Below are positions 1-8,485 of a stretch of 35,088 bases of DNA, piece by piece. The translations under genes and the position numbers were made by a program. Source of the DNA: Perlabentimonas sp034006965 (lineage in GTDB: Bacteria > Bacteroidota > Bacteroidia > Bacteroidales > Tenuifilaceae); assembly GCA_034006965.1 (NCBI GenBank), contig JAVERU010000016.1, forward strand, positions 1 to 35,088, in the 5' to 3' direction. Positions within the stretch are counted from its first letter, which is position 1, and every line of letters begins with the position of its first letter. The notes under the pieces were generated by a model, which was not told the origin of the DNA, searched no databases, and saw nothing but the letters and a program-made list of their open reading frames with translations.

Positions 1-139
1 CCCTGGGCCCGTGTGTGTTAGCATTTTTTTTTAACGCCTTCATTGACGCTAAAGTCAGGGTAAATATAAACAGATTAAGGAGCCGGTCCAAATTTTAGGT
101 TACTTTTTTTAAATGCGGTTGCCCTGTAGCTCCCATTAA

Positions 140-262
140 TATGTCAAAAACCCAATACACATAGATGTAGTTGAACATCTTTTTAATGCAGTCAGAAATC
201 ATTTAACAACAGATTGGGAAAAAGGTGTTGAATTTGGTTTAACAAAAGGATATCTTCTCTAA
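140..262 (+). pseudogene. C-terminal remnant of an unidentified protein
   Basis: An open stretch of about 40 codons runs from after a stop at 137-139 to a TAA at 260-262. It reads like real protein: it contains H-I-D-V-V-E-H-L-F-N-A-V and later D-W-E-K-G-V-E-F-G-L. An ATG at 141 lies one frame away, just before a run of five A's, so a single-base shift may have separated start and body. I do not recognise the family. The stop codon sits directly against repeat copy A, as the res stop sits close to copy B. The preceding ~135 bases show no gene. Confidence 0.25.
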
Positions 263-411
263 CAGCCACACACATTACTCACTCTTTGTTCTTTTCTTTA
301 GGTGTTCGTGAGCCGCAAGCGGGTTGCCAAGTCGCACAAGCCACCGCTCAGACCAAAACTTAGCAAACCTGCCTGACGGCAAGGCAGGGAGTGTGCCTGT
401 TCCAACGCACG
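263..411 (+). repeat. Long inverted repeat, copy A
   Basis: This ~150-bp stretch matches the reverse complement of 11318-11467 with about eight differences by eye (roughly 95%). Weaker similarity continues to about 472, where both copies share CGACAGAAAATT. The repeat contains a potential hairpin (CCTGCC-N9-GGCAGG at 369-389) and an AGCCGC/GCGGGT pair near 311-324. It begins immediately after the stop codon of the upstream remnant and ends about 30 bp before S9 peptidase homology resumes. It does not encode a convincing protein. Confidence 0.8.
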
Positions 412-502
412 TGTGAAACCGTAAAAAATGTAGCAAATTTATATGTCGAATCTAAAGACACGACAGAAAATTAATAGCCAGCCCATAACAAGGGGTGTTA
501 AA

Positions 503-1439
503 AATGCTGGTTTTCAAGCGGATTTGGCAACTTTAGGCCCATAGTATCGACCTAAAATCGGGAAAACTCGGGTGATTGACGATTCTGATGCCGTGAATTA
601 CACCCACATGCAGCTTGGAGAGGTGAGAGGTTGGGAACTTGTATCGGAAAGAGGCAAAAGGTTGTTGGCAGATACTACTTACCCCCAAACTTTTACGCAA
701 CCCCAAAATACCCCTCCATTGTTTACTACTTCGGCGGAACAACCCCGGTAGGGAGCGATTTTGGCGGTCGATACCCAAAGCAGCACTACGCAGCCAACGG
801 ATTCGTTGTGCTGGTTCTACAACCCATTGACGCCATTGGCTTTGGTAAGATTTTTTCAGCGGCACACGTGAACGTCTGGGGCAAAATTACCGCCGACGAA
901 ATTTTGAGCCCACCCAAATGTTTACCGCACAGCATAGCTTTGTGAATGAGGATAAAATTGGCTGCATTGGGGTATCGTACGGAGGATTTATGACCATGTA
1001 CCTGCTAACGCAAACCGATATCTTTGCAGCGGCTATATCGTATGCAGGTATCAGCTCCATATCCAGCTACTGGGGCGAGGGTTTGTGGAGATACTCCTAT
1101 AGCACCGAGGCTAGTGCAAACAGCTTCCCCTAGAATAACAAGGAGCTATATGTTGATAGGAGCCCGCTGTTTAATGCTCACAAGATGGTTACCCCCTTGC
1201 TACTCCTATACAGAACCAACGACACCAATGTGCCTATGGAAGAGAGCATTCAGATGTTTACGGTGCTTAAGCTGCTGGGTAAACCCGCTGATCTAATTCA
1301 GGTTGATGGTGAAGATCATCATATACTAAAGTACAGCAGGCGCATTGAGTGGACCAACACCATATTAGCGTATTTCAGCAAACCTTTGAAAAACGAAAAG
1401 GGCTGGTGGAACGAGCTGTACCCAGAGCAGAACTACTAA
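503..1439 (+). pseudogene. S9 prolyl-oligopeptidase family peptidase, broken C-terminal part
   Basis: Homology to the catalytic domain of Bacteroidales S9 peptidases is spread over three frames. Frame 2 covers about 503-655 and includes G-K-T-R-V-I-D-D-S-D. Frame 1 covers about 655-905 and includes R-Y-Y-L-P-P-N-F. The third frame covers about 905-1439 and includes the nucleophile motif G-V-S-Y-G-G (near 969-986), the Asp region T-N-D-T-N-V-P and the His region G-E-D-H-H. Two apparent single-base deletions (near 656 in an A run, near 903 in a T run) and two in-frame TAG stops (542, 1131) break it. About 310 residues remain of a family usually around 800. The N-terminal propeller is missing, and upstream DNA is repeat copy A. 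The homopolymer shifts alone could be sequencing errors; two stops and the 5' loss make a dead gene more likely. Confidence 0.85.
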
Positions 1440-1463
1440 AATACCTAACATAAACCGAAAAGT

Positions 1464-1491
1464 AAGCCAGCCCCTAGGGGCTGGCTTTTTT
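1464..1491 (+). terminator. Rho-independent terminator after the S9 pseudogene
   Basis: A perfect 11-bp stem (AAGCCAGCCCC paired with GGGGCTGGCTT) with a TA loop runs into six T's. It lies 25 bp after the pseudogene stop, so the ancestral gene's terminator has survived. Confidence 0.9.
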
Positions 1492-1545
1492 CAAATTCAA
1501 TTTTTCCATAAAAAGTGTGCATAAGGTGGATGTGTTTGCTTACAA

Positions 1546-1575
1546 TTTGTTAATTTTATGGCGAAATTAATTTTA
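1546..1575 (+). promoter_or_regulatory. Candidate promoter of the Lrp-family gene
   Basis: TTTG at 1546-1549 is followed after 18 nt by TAATTTTA at 1568-1575, seven of eight matches to the Bacteroidota -7 consensus TAnnTTTG. The ATG lies only 14 nt downstream, so the leader would be very short. Confidence 0.35.
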
Positions 1576-1588
1576 ATCTGTAACGAAA

Positions 1589-2077
1589 ATGGCCTATTCA
1601 AAATACCAAGTCGATGAGGTTGATCAGAAAATACTTGCCTACCTAGTTAAAAATGCTCGTATGCCTTTCCTTGAAATTGCCCGAGAATGCGGAATTTCGG
1701 GGGCTGCAATCCACCAAAGGGTTCGGAAGATGGAGGAAGCGGGTATAATTGATGGTTCGCGGATAATCGTTATGCCCAAGGCGTTGGGTTACGACGTGTG
1801 CGCATTTGTGGGTGTGCAGTTTGCTGCGGCAAACCAGTACGAAGGGGTGGTTGAGGCGCTTCGCCAGATGCAAGAGGTGGTTGAGTGCCACTTTATTACA
1901 GGTCAGTTCGCGCTGCTTCTAAAAATCTTCTGTCGCGATAACGAGCACCTTATGGAGGTGTTGGTAAACACAATCCAAAACATTCCCGGCGTAATGAATA
2001 CCGAAACCTTTATTTCGCTCGATCAAGCATTTGAACGTCAGGTGTACGTTAAGGATAAGTGGTTGATAAAAAAGTAG
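1589..2077 (+). CDS. Lrp/AsnC family transcriptional regulator
   Basis: This 162-residue protein has the usual length and layout of a single-copy Lrp/AsnC regulator. An N-terminal winged helix-turn-helix spans about residues 8-60 (D-E-V-D-Q-K-I-L-A-Y-L, then I-A-R-E-C-G-I-S-G-A-A-I-H-Q-R-V). A C-terminal RAM ligand-binding and oligomerisation domain spans about 70-150, with the V-V-E-C-H-F-I-T-G stretch typical of the effector pocket. Such proteins bind DNA as dimers or octamers and respond to amino acids; the ligand cannot be read here. The start is the ATG after an AT-rich upstream region. Its stop codon directly abuts that of the convergent hybrid kinase, with no visible terminator between them, so the two transcripts probably overlap at their 3' ends. 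Confidence 0.93.
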   Translation: MAYSKYQVDEVDQKILAYLVKNARMPFLEIARECGISGAAIHQRVRKMEEAGIIDGSRIIVMPKALGYDVCAFVGVQFAAANQYEGVVEALRQMQEVVECHFITGQFALLLKIFCRDNEHLMEVLVNTIQNIPGVMNTETFISLDQAFERQVYVKDKWLIKK

Positions 2078-4648
2078 TTAAAACTTCGCCTCCTGCTTAA
2101 GGCTCTGGGTGAGAATTACAAGCAGATCCTCCTTACGTATTGGCTTGCTCATGTAATCGGTACAACCTGCCTCAAAGCATTTCTCCCTTTCGTCGTTATG
2201 ATAAAAGGCCGTGTTGATAATCACGGGGATGTTTTGGTTTAACTTACGGATGTTCTTAAGCGCATTAATTCCGTCAAGAAGTGGCATCTGCACATCCATA
2301 AGAACAAGGTTTACTGATGGATTCTCTCTAAACAGGTTAATTGCCTGAACCCCATCCTTTGCCCACAGAATAGTAAGCTCGGTATCGGAGAGAAACGCCT
2401 CAATCAACTTGTAGTTACTAGTTACATCCTCGGCAACTAAAATTGTTTTGCCTTTAAGCAACGATAGGTCAATGGTTTTATCATCCACTAGCTTGGGCTC
2501 TGCCCCAAGTTCTCCGTTCGGTTTATAGGGAATGGTAAAGTAGAAGGTTGAACCCTTTCCCGGGTATGAGTCTAACCAAATCTTTCCACCCAAGGCTTCA
2601 ACCAGCTCGTTGCAAATAGCCAGTCCTAAGCCTGTGCCAGAGTATAGGCTGGTTTCGCTGCCTGTGGTGAACTTGCTAAACCGTTCAAATATCACCTTGT
2701 GCTTATCGGCCTCAATACCCAAGCCAGTATCCTTAACAAAGAAGATCAACTCCTCAGCACCAGACAACCTATACCCTAGGGTAATTTGCCCGGCAGGGGT
2801 AAACTTTAGGGCGTTCCATAGTAGGTTCGACATTACTTGGCGTAATCGAACTCCGTCGGTATTAACAACTAGCCTATTACACCTATCATCATAATCCGTA
2901 ACAAGCTTCAGGTTACTATTGCCGTAATTATCAATCTCTTGTTGGAAAAAAAGTTTAAGCTCATCCAGGACATCATCAACCACAACAGGCTTGATTTTAG
3001 TTCTGAGTTGCCCTGCCTCAATAATTGAAATATCTAGAATATCGTTAATAAGGTTCATCAGCACTTCGCCATTGCTTTTGATTATCTTCACGTACTCAGC
3101 CTTTGCTTCATCGGTCGACTCCTTATCGGTGAGCAGGTATGAGAACCCAACAATTGCGTTCAATGGGGTGCGTATTTCGTGCGATATGTTGGTTAGGAAC
3201 GAGGTTTTGAGCTTATCGGCCTCCTCGGCCCTATCCTTTGCAACTTTAAGTTCCCGGGTTCGCTCCTCCACAATGTTTTCGAGTTGCTCTTGGTACTCAT
3301 TTAGTTGAGCCTCAACACGCTTGCGATGGTCTATCTCTTCGAGGAGTTTTTCGTTCGCCTTGCTTTTGTATCGAAACCGGACGTAGGAAAAGTACGAAAG
3401 TAAAAAGAATAGCAATGCCACAAGAGCCAGAAGGGTTATCAATATTCTAATTCGGGTTTTCTCGCTTTCCTCCAGAGCCCTCTCCTTTGAGAGGAGCTCA
3501 ATTTGCCGCTGCTTATCGTTTAGCTTGTAACGCGTCTCCAGCTCAACGAGTAGGTTCGACTGCTCGACGCTATAAACTGTATCGCGGAGCGATAAAAAGC
3601 GAGCCAGATACTCATGCGCCTTTCGATAATCGCCAATACTCTCGTAAACATTGGATAATGCACGGCTTATACTTACCATTAGGCGTTGTAAATTATTACT
3701 TGAGGCGATTTCCCAAGCTTGGTTAAGCATTGCTATTGCTTGGTTGTGCCTTTGCTGAGCAAAGTATGCATCTCCTAGGTAAAAAAGTGCATTTGCCGTT
3801 CCATCTACATTGTTGACGGCAGCAAAATTCATCCTGGCCTCCTCAAAATAATTTATGGCGCGTTGGTACTCTTTTGTTCGAAGGTAAACCGTACCAATAT
3901 TTAACAGGGTGTTTCCATAGCTAACCCTATCGGCATCCTTATCTTTTGACTCCAACGATCGCATCAAGTAATCGAGTGCTACAGTGTAACGACCAAGCTC
4001 GGTATAAATGCGACCCATGTTGTTGTAAGCGCGGGACACACCATCGGAATACTTAATCTCGAGGCTAATATCCAAACTCTTTTGAAAAAAATCTAGGGCT
4101 ATAGCCCTTTCTCCAAAGTAGAAATACACATTACCAAGTTCTCGTGTTAGGTCGGCAAGGGAAAGTTGGTTGTTAATTTTTACAGCAATGGCAATGGCAT
4201 GCTGGATGTTTTCGGTGGATTTTTTAAAGTCTCCAATTTGAGTGAAGATATTTCCGTAAAGCCGGAAGCTCTCAACAAGGTGTATGCTGTCGTTTGCGCT
4301 TTGAAAGTAAGTGTGGGCTTCATCCAAATGATCGAGGGCCACGGCATATTGGCCAGATTTTGATTTGGCCCTCGACAACAGCAGGTGTGCCTGAGCCTCG
4401 CTATTGGCATCCTGGCGCTCTTTGGCCAACAAAAGAGCACGTTCGGCATAAACTATGGCCTGCTCAGGATGGCGATGGATTATTTTTTCAGCTGTCGACA
4501 GTAAAACCTCAAGGCGCTTTTCCTCCGAGGTTGAGCTAATTACCCTATTAATTGAATCGGTATTTAAATTGGTAGCAGGCACCCATACCCCCATGAGTAC
4601 AAATACAAGTATTAACGCTGAAGCAAATAAATATTTGAGCCTGGGCAT
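2078..4648 (-). CDS. TPR-containing hybrid sensor histidine kinase/response regulator
   Basis: This 856-residue protein has an N-terminal membrane anchor or signal (about 7-25), a periplasmic array of TPR repeats (about 45-380), a transmembrane helix (about 400-423) and a coiled coil (430-475). The HisKA domain has the phospho-acceptor His490 in S-H-E-I-R-T-P-L-N. The HATPase domain has Asn612 in the N box, D-T-G-L-G-I at 640-645 and G-T-G-L-G-L at 671-676. A C-terminal receiver (about 735-850) has acidic pair Glu740/Asp741, phospho-acceptor Asp785 and Lys835. No DNA-binding domain is fused, so the receiver probably passes phosphate on or tunes the kinase. TPR-type sensor kinases are common in Bacteroidota; the stimulus is unknown. 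No partner regulator lies adjacent; its 3' neighbour is the convergent Lrp gene. Confidence 0.95.
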   Translation of the reverse strand: MPRLKYLFASALILVFVLMGVWVPATNLNTDSINRVISSTSEEKRLEVLLSTAEKIIHRHPEQAIVYAERALLLAKERQDANSEAQAHLLLSRAKSKSGQYAVALDHLDEAHTYFQSANDSIHLVESFRLYGNIFTQIGDFKKSTENIQHAIAIAVKINNQLSLADLTRELGNVYFYFGERAIALDFFQKSLDISLEIKYSDGVSRAYNNMGRIYTELGRYTVALDYLMRSLESKDKDADRVSYGNTLLNIGTVYLRTKEYQRAINYFEEARMNFAAVNNVDGTANALFYLGDAYFAQQRHNQAIAMLNQAWEIASSNNLQRLMVSISRALSNVYESIGDYRKAHEYLARFLSLRDTVYSVEQSNLLVELETRYKLNDKQRQIELLSKERALEESEKTRIRILITLLALVALLFFLLSYFSYVRFRYKSKANEKLLEEIDHRKRVEAQLNEYQEQLENIVEERTRELKVAKDRAEEADKLKTSFLTNISHEIRTPLNAIVGFSYLLTDKESTDEAKAEYVKIIKSNGEVLMNLINDILDISIIEAGQLRTKIKPVVVDDVLDELKLFFQQEIDNYGNSNLKLVTDYDDRCNRLVVNTDGVRLRQVMSNLLWNALKFTPAGQITLGYRLSGAEELIFFVKDTGLGIEADKHKVIFERFSKFTTGSETSLYSGTGLGLAICNELVEALGGKIWLDSYPGKGSTFYFTIPYKPNGELGAEPKLVDDKTIDLSLLKGKTILVAEDVTSNYKLIEAFLSDTELTILWAKDGVQAINLFRENPSVNLVLMDVQMPLLDGINALKNIRKLNQNIPVIINTAFYHNDEREKCFEAGCTDYMSKPIRKEDLLVILTQSLKQEAKF

Positions 4649-4736
4649 TGAGATCCTGTTTAGGGTAAAAATAGTAAAGTTTGTTTAGAAATACGGCATT
4701 TCATCCCAATTGGTTTCGTAAGAAAAGGGTTTTAAA

Positions 4737-4758
4737 TAAAAAAGGGGGCATAGCCCCC
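4737..4758 (-). terminator. Rho-independent terminator of the small charged protein gene
   Basis: Read on the minus strand, GGGGGC-TAT-GCCCCC (4758 to 4744) is followed by six T's. It lies 25 nt after the stop of the 71-residue gene, supporting that gene as a real transcribed unit. Confidence 0.85.
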
Positions 4759-4783
4759 ATGAAAACAAATATTTTAGTGAACT

Positions 4784-4999
4784 CTAGTGGTCTTCGTCAT
4801 CGTCAACTATTTCTTCATCATAAAGTTCATCTTTTAGGTAATCAATTTCAATATCATCTATCTCATCAATCTCATCGAAAAAAGCACGCTTGGGGTTTTT
4901 TTCCTTTTTCACCGGTTTGAGCTTTCGATTCTTTTTAAACTCTTCGGCGCCAGCATAAAAATCTCGTTCTGGCTTTCTCATTTCCTTCTTTGATTTCAT
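4784..4999 (-). CDS. Small highly charged protein of unknown function
   Basis: This 71-residue protein has a Lys/Arg-rich N-terminal half (M-K-S-K-K-E-M-R-K-P-E-R-D-F) and a strongly acidic C-terminal half (repeated D-E-I-D and D-D-D-E-D). It has no signal peptide, membrane segment or Cys pair. I do not recognise a named family. The opposite charges of the two halves suggest a disordered binding or chaperone-like protein, which is inference only. Its own intrinsic terminator 25 nt downstream argues for a real gene rather than a chance frame. The start is the ATG at 4999. The overlapping plus-strand open frame looks spurious. Confidence 0.65.
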   Translation of the reverse strand: MKSKKEMRKPERDFYAGAEEFKKNRKLKPVKKEKNPKRAFFDEIDEIDDIEIDYLKDELYDEEIVDDDEDH

Positions 5000-5339
5000 T
5001 TCTGAAATTGTTAAAGATTAAGTTTGTGTTTTGTGATTTAGGTTAGTGAAAAGTATTTGTAGTTGTAAGTGAATTTACAGTAAAGTGATGCCAGCTAATT
5101 AGTCTGCAATTTTATAACATTTTTTTTATTCCTCTATGTATCTCCACAATTTTTAGGTGCTAAATCAAAGCCCAAATTATGAAATAAAAAGGCTATTGTC
5201 AATAATATTGTCTCAAAAAATTAATGTTTATAACGCATTGGGATACGTTTTGTTTCGTTATTATGCTGTAAAATAGCATCTCGTGCATCATTCGTGTGAA
5301 GGGTTTTCGTACTTTTGCCCCAGAAACCACTACAACGCC
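5000..5339. other. AT-rich intergenic region between divergent genes
   Basis: This 340-nt stretch separates the divergent small charged protein gene and the AspT-like transporter gene. Apart from the -7 element at 5310-5317 I see no hairpin, repeat or reading frame of note. Confidence 0.5.
5310..5317 (+). promoter_or_regulatory. Candidate -7 element for the transporter pair
   Basis: TACTTTTG is a perfect TAnnTTTG match ending 22 nt before the chosen ATG at 5340. It lies inside the longer reading frame that opens with GTG at 5283, which supports 5340 as the true start. No TTG is seen 19 nt upstream. Confidence 0.5.
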
Positions 5340-6932
5340 ATGGAGCTACTAACAAACCCTGTATTTGCGCTTTTTGCAATTATAGCGCTTGGTTTTATCT
5401 TGGGTAAAATTAAAATTAAGGGGTTCTCTTTTGATGTTTCAGCCATACTACTTGTTGCCCTTGCGTTTGGGCATTTTGGGGTTGTTGTGCCACAAATTAT
5501 CGAGCGTATCGGCATGGTGCTCTTCATATTCACCGTGGGCATACAGGCTGGGCCAGGTTTTTTGAACTCGTTCAAGAAACAGGGTCGGAACCTAGCTATT
5601 ATGGCTTCACTAATTGTGCTAGCTGATGTTCTGCTGGCAATTGCAGCCATGCATATTTTTAGTATAGATTCTGCGCTAATGGTGGGTATCCTATGCGGTG
5701 CCCTCACAAGTACCCCTGGCCTAACCGTTGCAATTGATGCTACGGCATCGCCATTGGCTTCCATTGGTTATGGTATTGCTTATCCTGTGGGGGTTATCGG
5801 TGTAATACTTTTCGTTAGGCTTTTACCTAGGTTGCTTAAGGTAGACATAGCAAAAGAAAACAGCAGGGCAGAACAAGCCGAACGAAGCACCTACCCCTCC
5901 ATTAGCTACGCCCATTTTGTGGTGGAGAACGACTCCGTAACAGGAAAATCACTCAACGAGATAAACCTCAGGTCGATGACAGGGGCAACTGTTTCGAGGG
6001 TTCAGCACAACGATAGTTGTATCACGCCACAGCCGGATACCAAGCTTGGAAAAGGTGACATCATTAGAGCCGTTGGATCAGAACAGGCCCTTAGCAAAGT
6101 TGAGGTACTTATTGGCCCAAGGGTAAATAAGCAGGTATCGCTAGGCAAGGATTACACCGTGGAGCAGCTGCTAGTATCGAACAAGGAGCTTATTGGTAAA
6201 ACATTGAGTGAGCTCTCGTTTCATCAAAACTTCGATGCCGTGGTTACACGCATTCGCCGAAGCGGTATTGACATTGCCCCTTCGCCCGATTTGCACTTAC
6301 GCTTTGGCGATAAGCTAACCGTTGCCTGTCCTAAGGAAAGCATCTCGGGCTTGGGTTCGCTGCTTGGCAACGACGAGAAGCTGCTCTCCGACACAGATTT
6401 TTTACCCATTGCCCTGGGTATTGTGATAGGAATCATAGTTGGATACATCCAAATCTCCTTCTTGGGTCAATTCAACATTGGTTTAGGCCTAAGCGGAGGT
6501 GTGCTAATTGCTGCATTAGTGCTAAGCGGAATTGGCCGTACGGGGCCTATTGTTTGGACGATGAGCGGGAGTGCCAACCAATTACTTCGAGAAATGGGGC
6601 TGCTTTTCTTCCTTGCCGCCGTTGGCACCAAAGCAGGTGAGCACCTAATGGATACCATCACCGATTCGGGAATTACACTTTTGGCTATTGGGCTGGCAAT
6701 AACCATAATTCCTATGGCTGTAGCCATATTTCTTAACAAGTATATCTTTAAGTTTAACCTTTTTGAACTACTGGGCGCCATAACCGGAGGGATGACAAGT
6801 ACACCGGGACTTGCTGCATGCGATACGCTAACCCCAAGCAACACGCCGGGCAGAGTTTATGCCGCTGTTTACCCCATTGCCATGGTGGTTCTCATTATAT
6901 TTGTTCAGATACTGGTTCGGATCGTATCTTAA
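5340..6932 (+). CDS. AspT/YidE/YbjL-family transporter with two TrkA-C domains
   Basis: This 530-residue membrane protein has an N-terminal block of hydrophobic helices (about 5-165), two tandem TrkA-C (RCK_C) domains (about 188-260 and 272-345) and a second helix block (about 355-530). Each membrane half carries a T-S-T-P-G-L motif (123-128 and 486-491), marking the internal duplication of this family. The founding member AspT exchanges aspartate for alanine; most relatives have no known substrate. The frame is open back to a GTG at 5283, but the ATG at 5340 gives the family's usual N terminus and lies just after a good promoter element. The AEC transporter follows after 11 nt, so the two are probably co-transcribed. 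Assignment to the family is firm; the substrate is unknown. Confidence 0.93.
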   Translation: MELLTNPVFALFAIIALGFILGKIKIKGFSFDVSAILLVALAFGHFGVVVPQIIERIGMVLFIFTVGIQAGPGFLNSFKKQGRNLAIMASLIVLADVLLAIAAMHIFSIDSALMVGILCGALTSTPGLTVAIDATASPLASIGYGIAYPVGVIGVILFVRLLPRLLKVDIAKENSRAEQAERSTYPSISYAHFVVENDSVTGKSLNEINLRSMTGATVSRVQHNDSCITPQPDTKLGKGDIIRAVGSEQALSKVEVLIGPRVNKQVSLGKDYTVEQLLVSNKELIGKTLSELSFHQNFDAVVTRIRRSGIDIAPSPDLHLRFGDKLTVACPKESISGLGSLLGNDEKLLSDTDFLPIALGIVIGIIVGYIQISFLGQFNIGLGLSGGVLIAALVLSGIGRTGPIVWTMSGSANQLLREMGLLFFLAAVGTKAGEHLMDTITDSGITLLAIGLAITIIPMAVAIFLNKYIFKFNLFELLGAITGGMTSTPGLAACDTLTPSNTPGRVYAAVYPIAMVVLIIFVQILVRIVS

Positions 6933-6943
6933 AAATAGGATAA

Positions 6944-7900
6944 ATGGCAACTGAGATAATCCTTAGACAGCTACTAATATTTGGCATCCTGATGGGCATT
7001 GGGGCGCTGGGCTACTGGCGAAAAATAATTACTCCCGAGATGAAGAATAATTTGGCTCGTGTGGTAATAGATGTTACGCTTCCATTCCTAATATTCACCA
7101 CGTTTGCCAACATGGAGGCCAACCCCCAAATTTTACAGAACGGCCTTTTAGTTTTTGGTTTAGCCTTTGTAAACCTTTTGGTTTTCAACCTTGTGGGGAA
7201 ATTATCGTCGCGTATTCTTGGCCTTGAAGCTCCACAGGCAACGGTACACACACTCCACTCGATGCTAGGAAACATTGTTTTCCTCGGATTTCCCTTGCTC
7301 GACGCTTTATTCCCAGGTGGCGTGGGCGTTTTCTACGGAGCCATGTATCAGCTTGCATCCAACACCATCACCTTTACCTACGGGGTATACAAGCTAAGCG
7401 CTGGCACACAAAAATCTGGTTGGAAAAGCCTAATTAACCCCAACACTATTGCATTGCTGCTTGGTGCCCTAGTTCTTTTATTGGCCATACCCATTCCAAA
7501 GGTTGTAAACATCTCGTTCGAGAGCCTTGGCCGTTGCACAAGCCCACTATCAATGATATACATTGGGGCTATGCTTGCCTCCATGAGCATTGGCAAGGCC
7601 ATTAAACACAAAAGCATCTACCTACTAAGCCTCAACAAGCTAGTTCTAATCCCATCCATCCTGGCGATACTTTATCTTTCAACTCTAAATTTTCTGGGGA
7701 TTAACATATCAAAGGAGGCTTTTTTTGTAATTATCCTACAGGCAGCCATGCCATGTCAAACCATTGTTGTGGTGCTTTCGCACAGGTATAACGGCGACCA
7801 TCAGCTGGCCGGAGGGAATCTGTTTGTAACCACCTTGCTTAGCATTGTAACCCTTCCGCTGGTTTTTGCCATAGTGCAATGGGTGTGGAACGCGCTATAG
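6944..7900 (+). CDS. AEC (auxin efflux carrier) family transporter
   Basis: This 318-residue protein consists almost wholly of hydrophobic helices, about ten, with the inverted-repeat layout of the AEC family. N-terminal M-K-N-N-L-A-R-V-V-I-D-V-T-L-P-F-L-I-F-T-T-F and the Pro-rich later helix with A-A-M-P-C-Q-T match family signatures. Bacterial AEC members include malate and malonate permeases; the substrate here cannot be told. It starts 11 nt after the AspT-like transporter with GGAT just upstream as a weak ribosome site. Two inner-membrane carriers in one transcript suggest uptake or export of related organic or amino acids, which is inference. Confidence 0.9.
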   Translation: MATEIILRQLLIFGILMGIGALGYWRKIITPEMKNNLARVVIDVTLPFLIFTTFANMEANPQILQNGLLVFGLAFVNLLVFNLVGKLSSRILGLEAPQATVHTLHSMLGNIVFLGFPLLDALFPGGVGVFYGAMYQLASNTITFTYGVYKLSAGTQKSGWKSLINPNTIALLLGALVLLLAIPIPKVVNISFESLGRCTSPLSMIYIGAMLASMSIGKAIKHKSIYLLSLNKLVLIPSILAILYLSTLNFLGINISKEAFFVIILQAAMPCQTIVVVLSHRYNGDHQLAGGNLFVTTLLSIVTLPLVFAIVQWVWNAL

Positions 7901-7914
7901 TGGAATATTTTACC

Positions 7915-7922
7915 TAAGTTTG
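7915..7922 (+). promoter_or_regulatory. Candidate -7 element for the UpxY-like gene
   Basis: TAAGTTTG matches TAnnTTTG perfectly and ends 19 nt before the GTG start at 7942. No clear TTG lies 19 nt upstream, and read-through from the transporters is possible. Confidence 0.4.
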
Positions 7923-7941
7923 AGCTGAAAAGATTTTTGCT

Positions 7942-8466
7942 GTGATAGACTTAAAAAAACCTCATTGGCTTGCAGCCTATACCAAGCCCCGCAACGAGAA
8001 AAAGGTTTACCAGCGGTTGGTTGAGGCTGGATACGAAACATACCTTCCCCTACATCGCACTCAAAAACAGTGGAGCGATAGGAAGAAGTGGGTTGAAGAA
8101 CCACTACTTCGGTCTTACATTTTCCTTAAGATATCGGAGAAGGAGTACTACCACGCACTAACAATCCCGGGCCTTGTTCGCTACGTAACGTTTGAAGGCA
8201 AAGCGGCTCCAATTCCCGATAAACAGATTGAAGCTCTCAAGCTGTTCCTGGGAGAGGAATTCGATGTTGAGGTAACCGACGAACAATTCGAACCCGGCCA
8301 TGCAGTAGATATCACCCTAGGTAAGCTTGCTGGATTAACAGGTGAGGTGGTAAAGCACAGAGGGAAGAAGAAGGTTATTGTTAGGCTTGACCACATAACC
8401 CATTCCATATTGGTAACCCTACCAAAGGAGTACATTACCAAGCAAAAGAATACGCAAAAAAAGTAG
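7942..8466 (+). CDS. UpxY-type NusG-family transcription antitermination protein
   Basis: This 174-residue protein has a NusG N-terminal domain (about 8-105: W-L-A-A-Y-T-K-P-R-N-E-K-K-V, then R-S-Y-I-F-L-K-I, and P-G-L-V-R-Y-V) and a C-terminal KOW domain (about 122-165: G-K-L-A-G-L-T-G-E-V-V). NusG paralogues of this type bind RNA polymerase and promote read-through of a specific operon; in Bacteroides the UpxY proteins open capsule loci. Here no polysaccharide operon follows: the next gene is convergent rpiB. It may act in trans or be a relic of a lost locus. The start is a GTG, with an ATA second codon; no better start is visible. Confidence 0.9.
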   Translation: MIDLKKPHWLAAYTKPRNEKKVYQRLVEAGYETYLPLHRTQKQWSDRKKWVEEPLLRSYIFLKISEKEYYHALTIPGLVRYVTFEGKAAPIPDKQIEALKLFLGEEFDVEVTDEQFEPGHAVDITLGKLAGLTGEVVKHRGKKKVIVRLDHITHSILVTLPKEYITKQKNTQKK

Positions 8467-8485
8467 CCCTTGCGAAACAGAGGCT

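Noticed and set aside
263..411. Classical integron attC site
   Set aside because: The core RYYYAAC/GTTRRRY pair is not clearly present and no integrase is in the window; kept only as a cassette-like repeat.
4681..4920. Plus-strand gene opposite the small charged protein
   Set aside because: The frame has no signal of a gene and runs across the minus-strand terminator; the minus-strand frame has a matching terminator and a biased composition.
5283..5339. 19-residue N-terminal extension of the AspT-like transporter
   Set aside because: It would start with GTG upstream of the -7 element, and the extension is polar and unlike the family.
7942..8466. Start of a capsule or polysaccharide locus
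   Set aside because: No glycosyltransferase, Wzx or Wzy genes follow the UpxY-like gene; the lone glycosyltransferase is 10 kb away in another operon.
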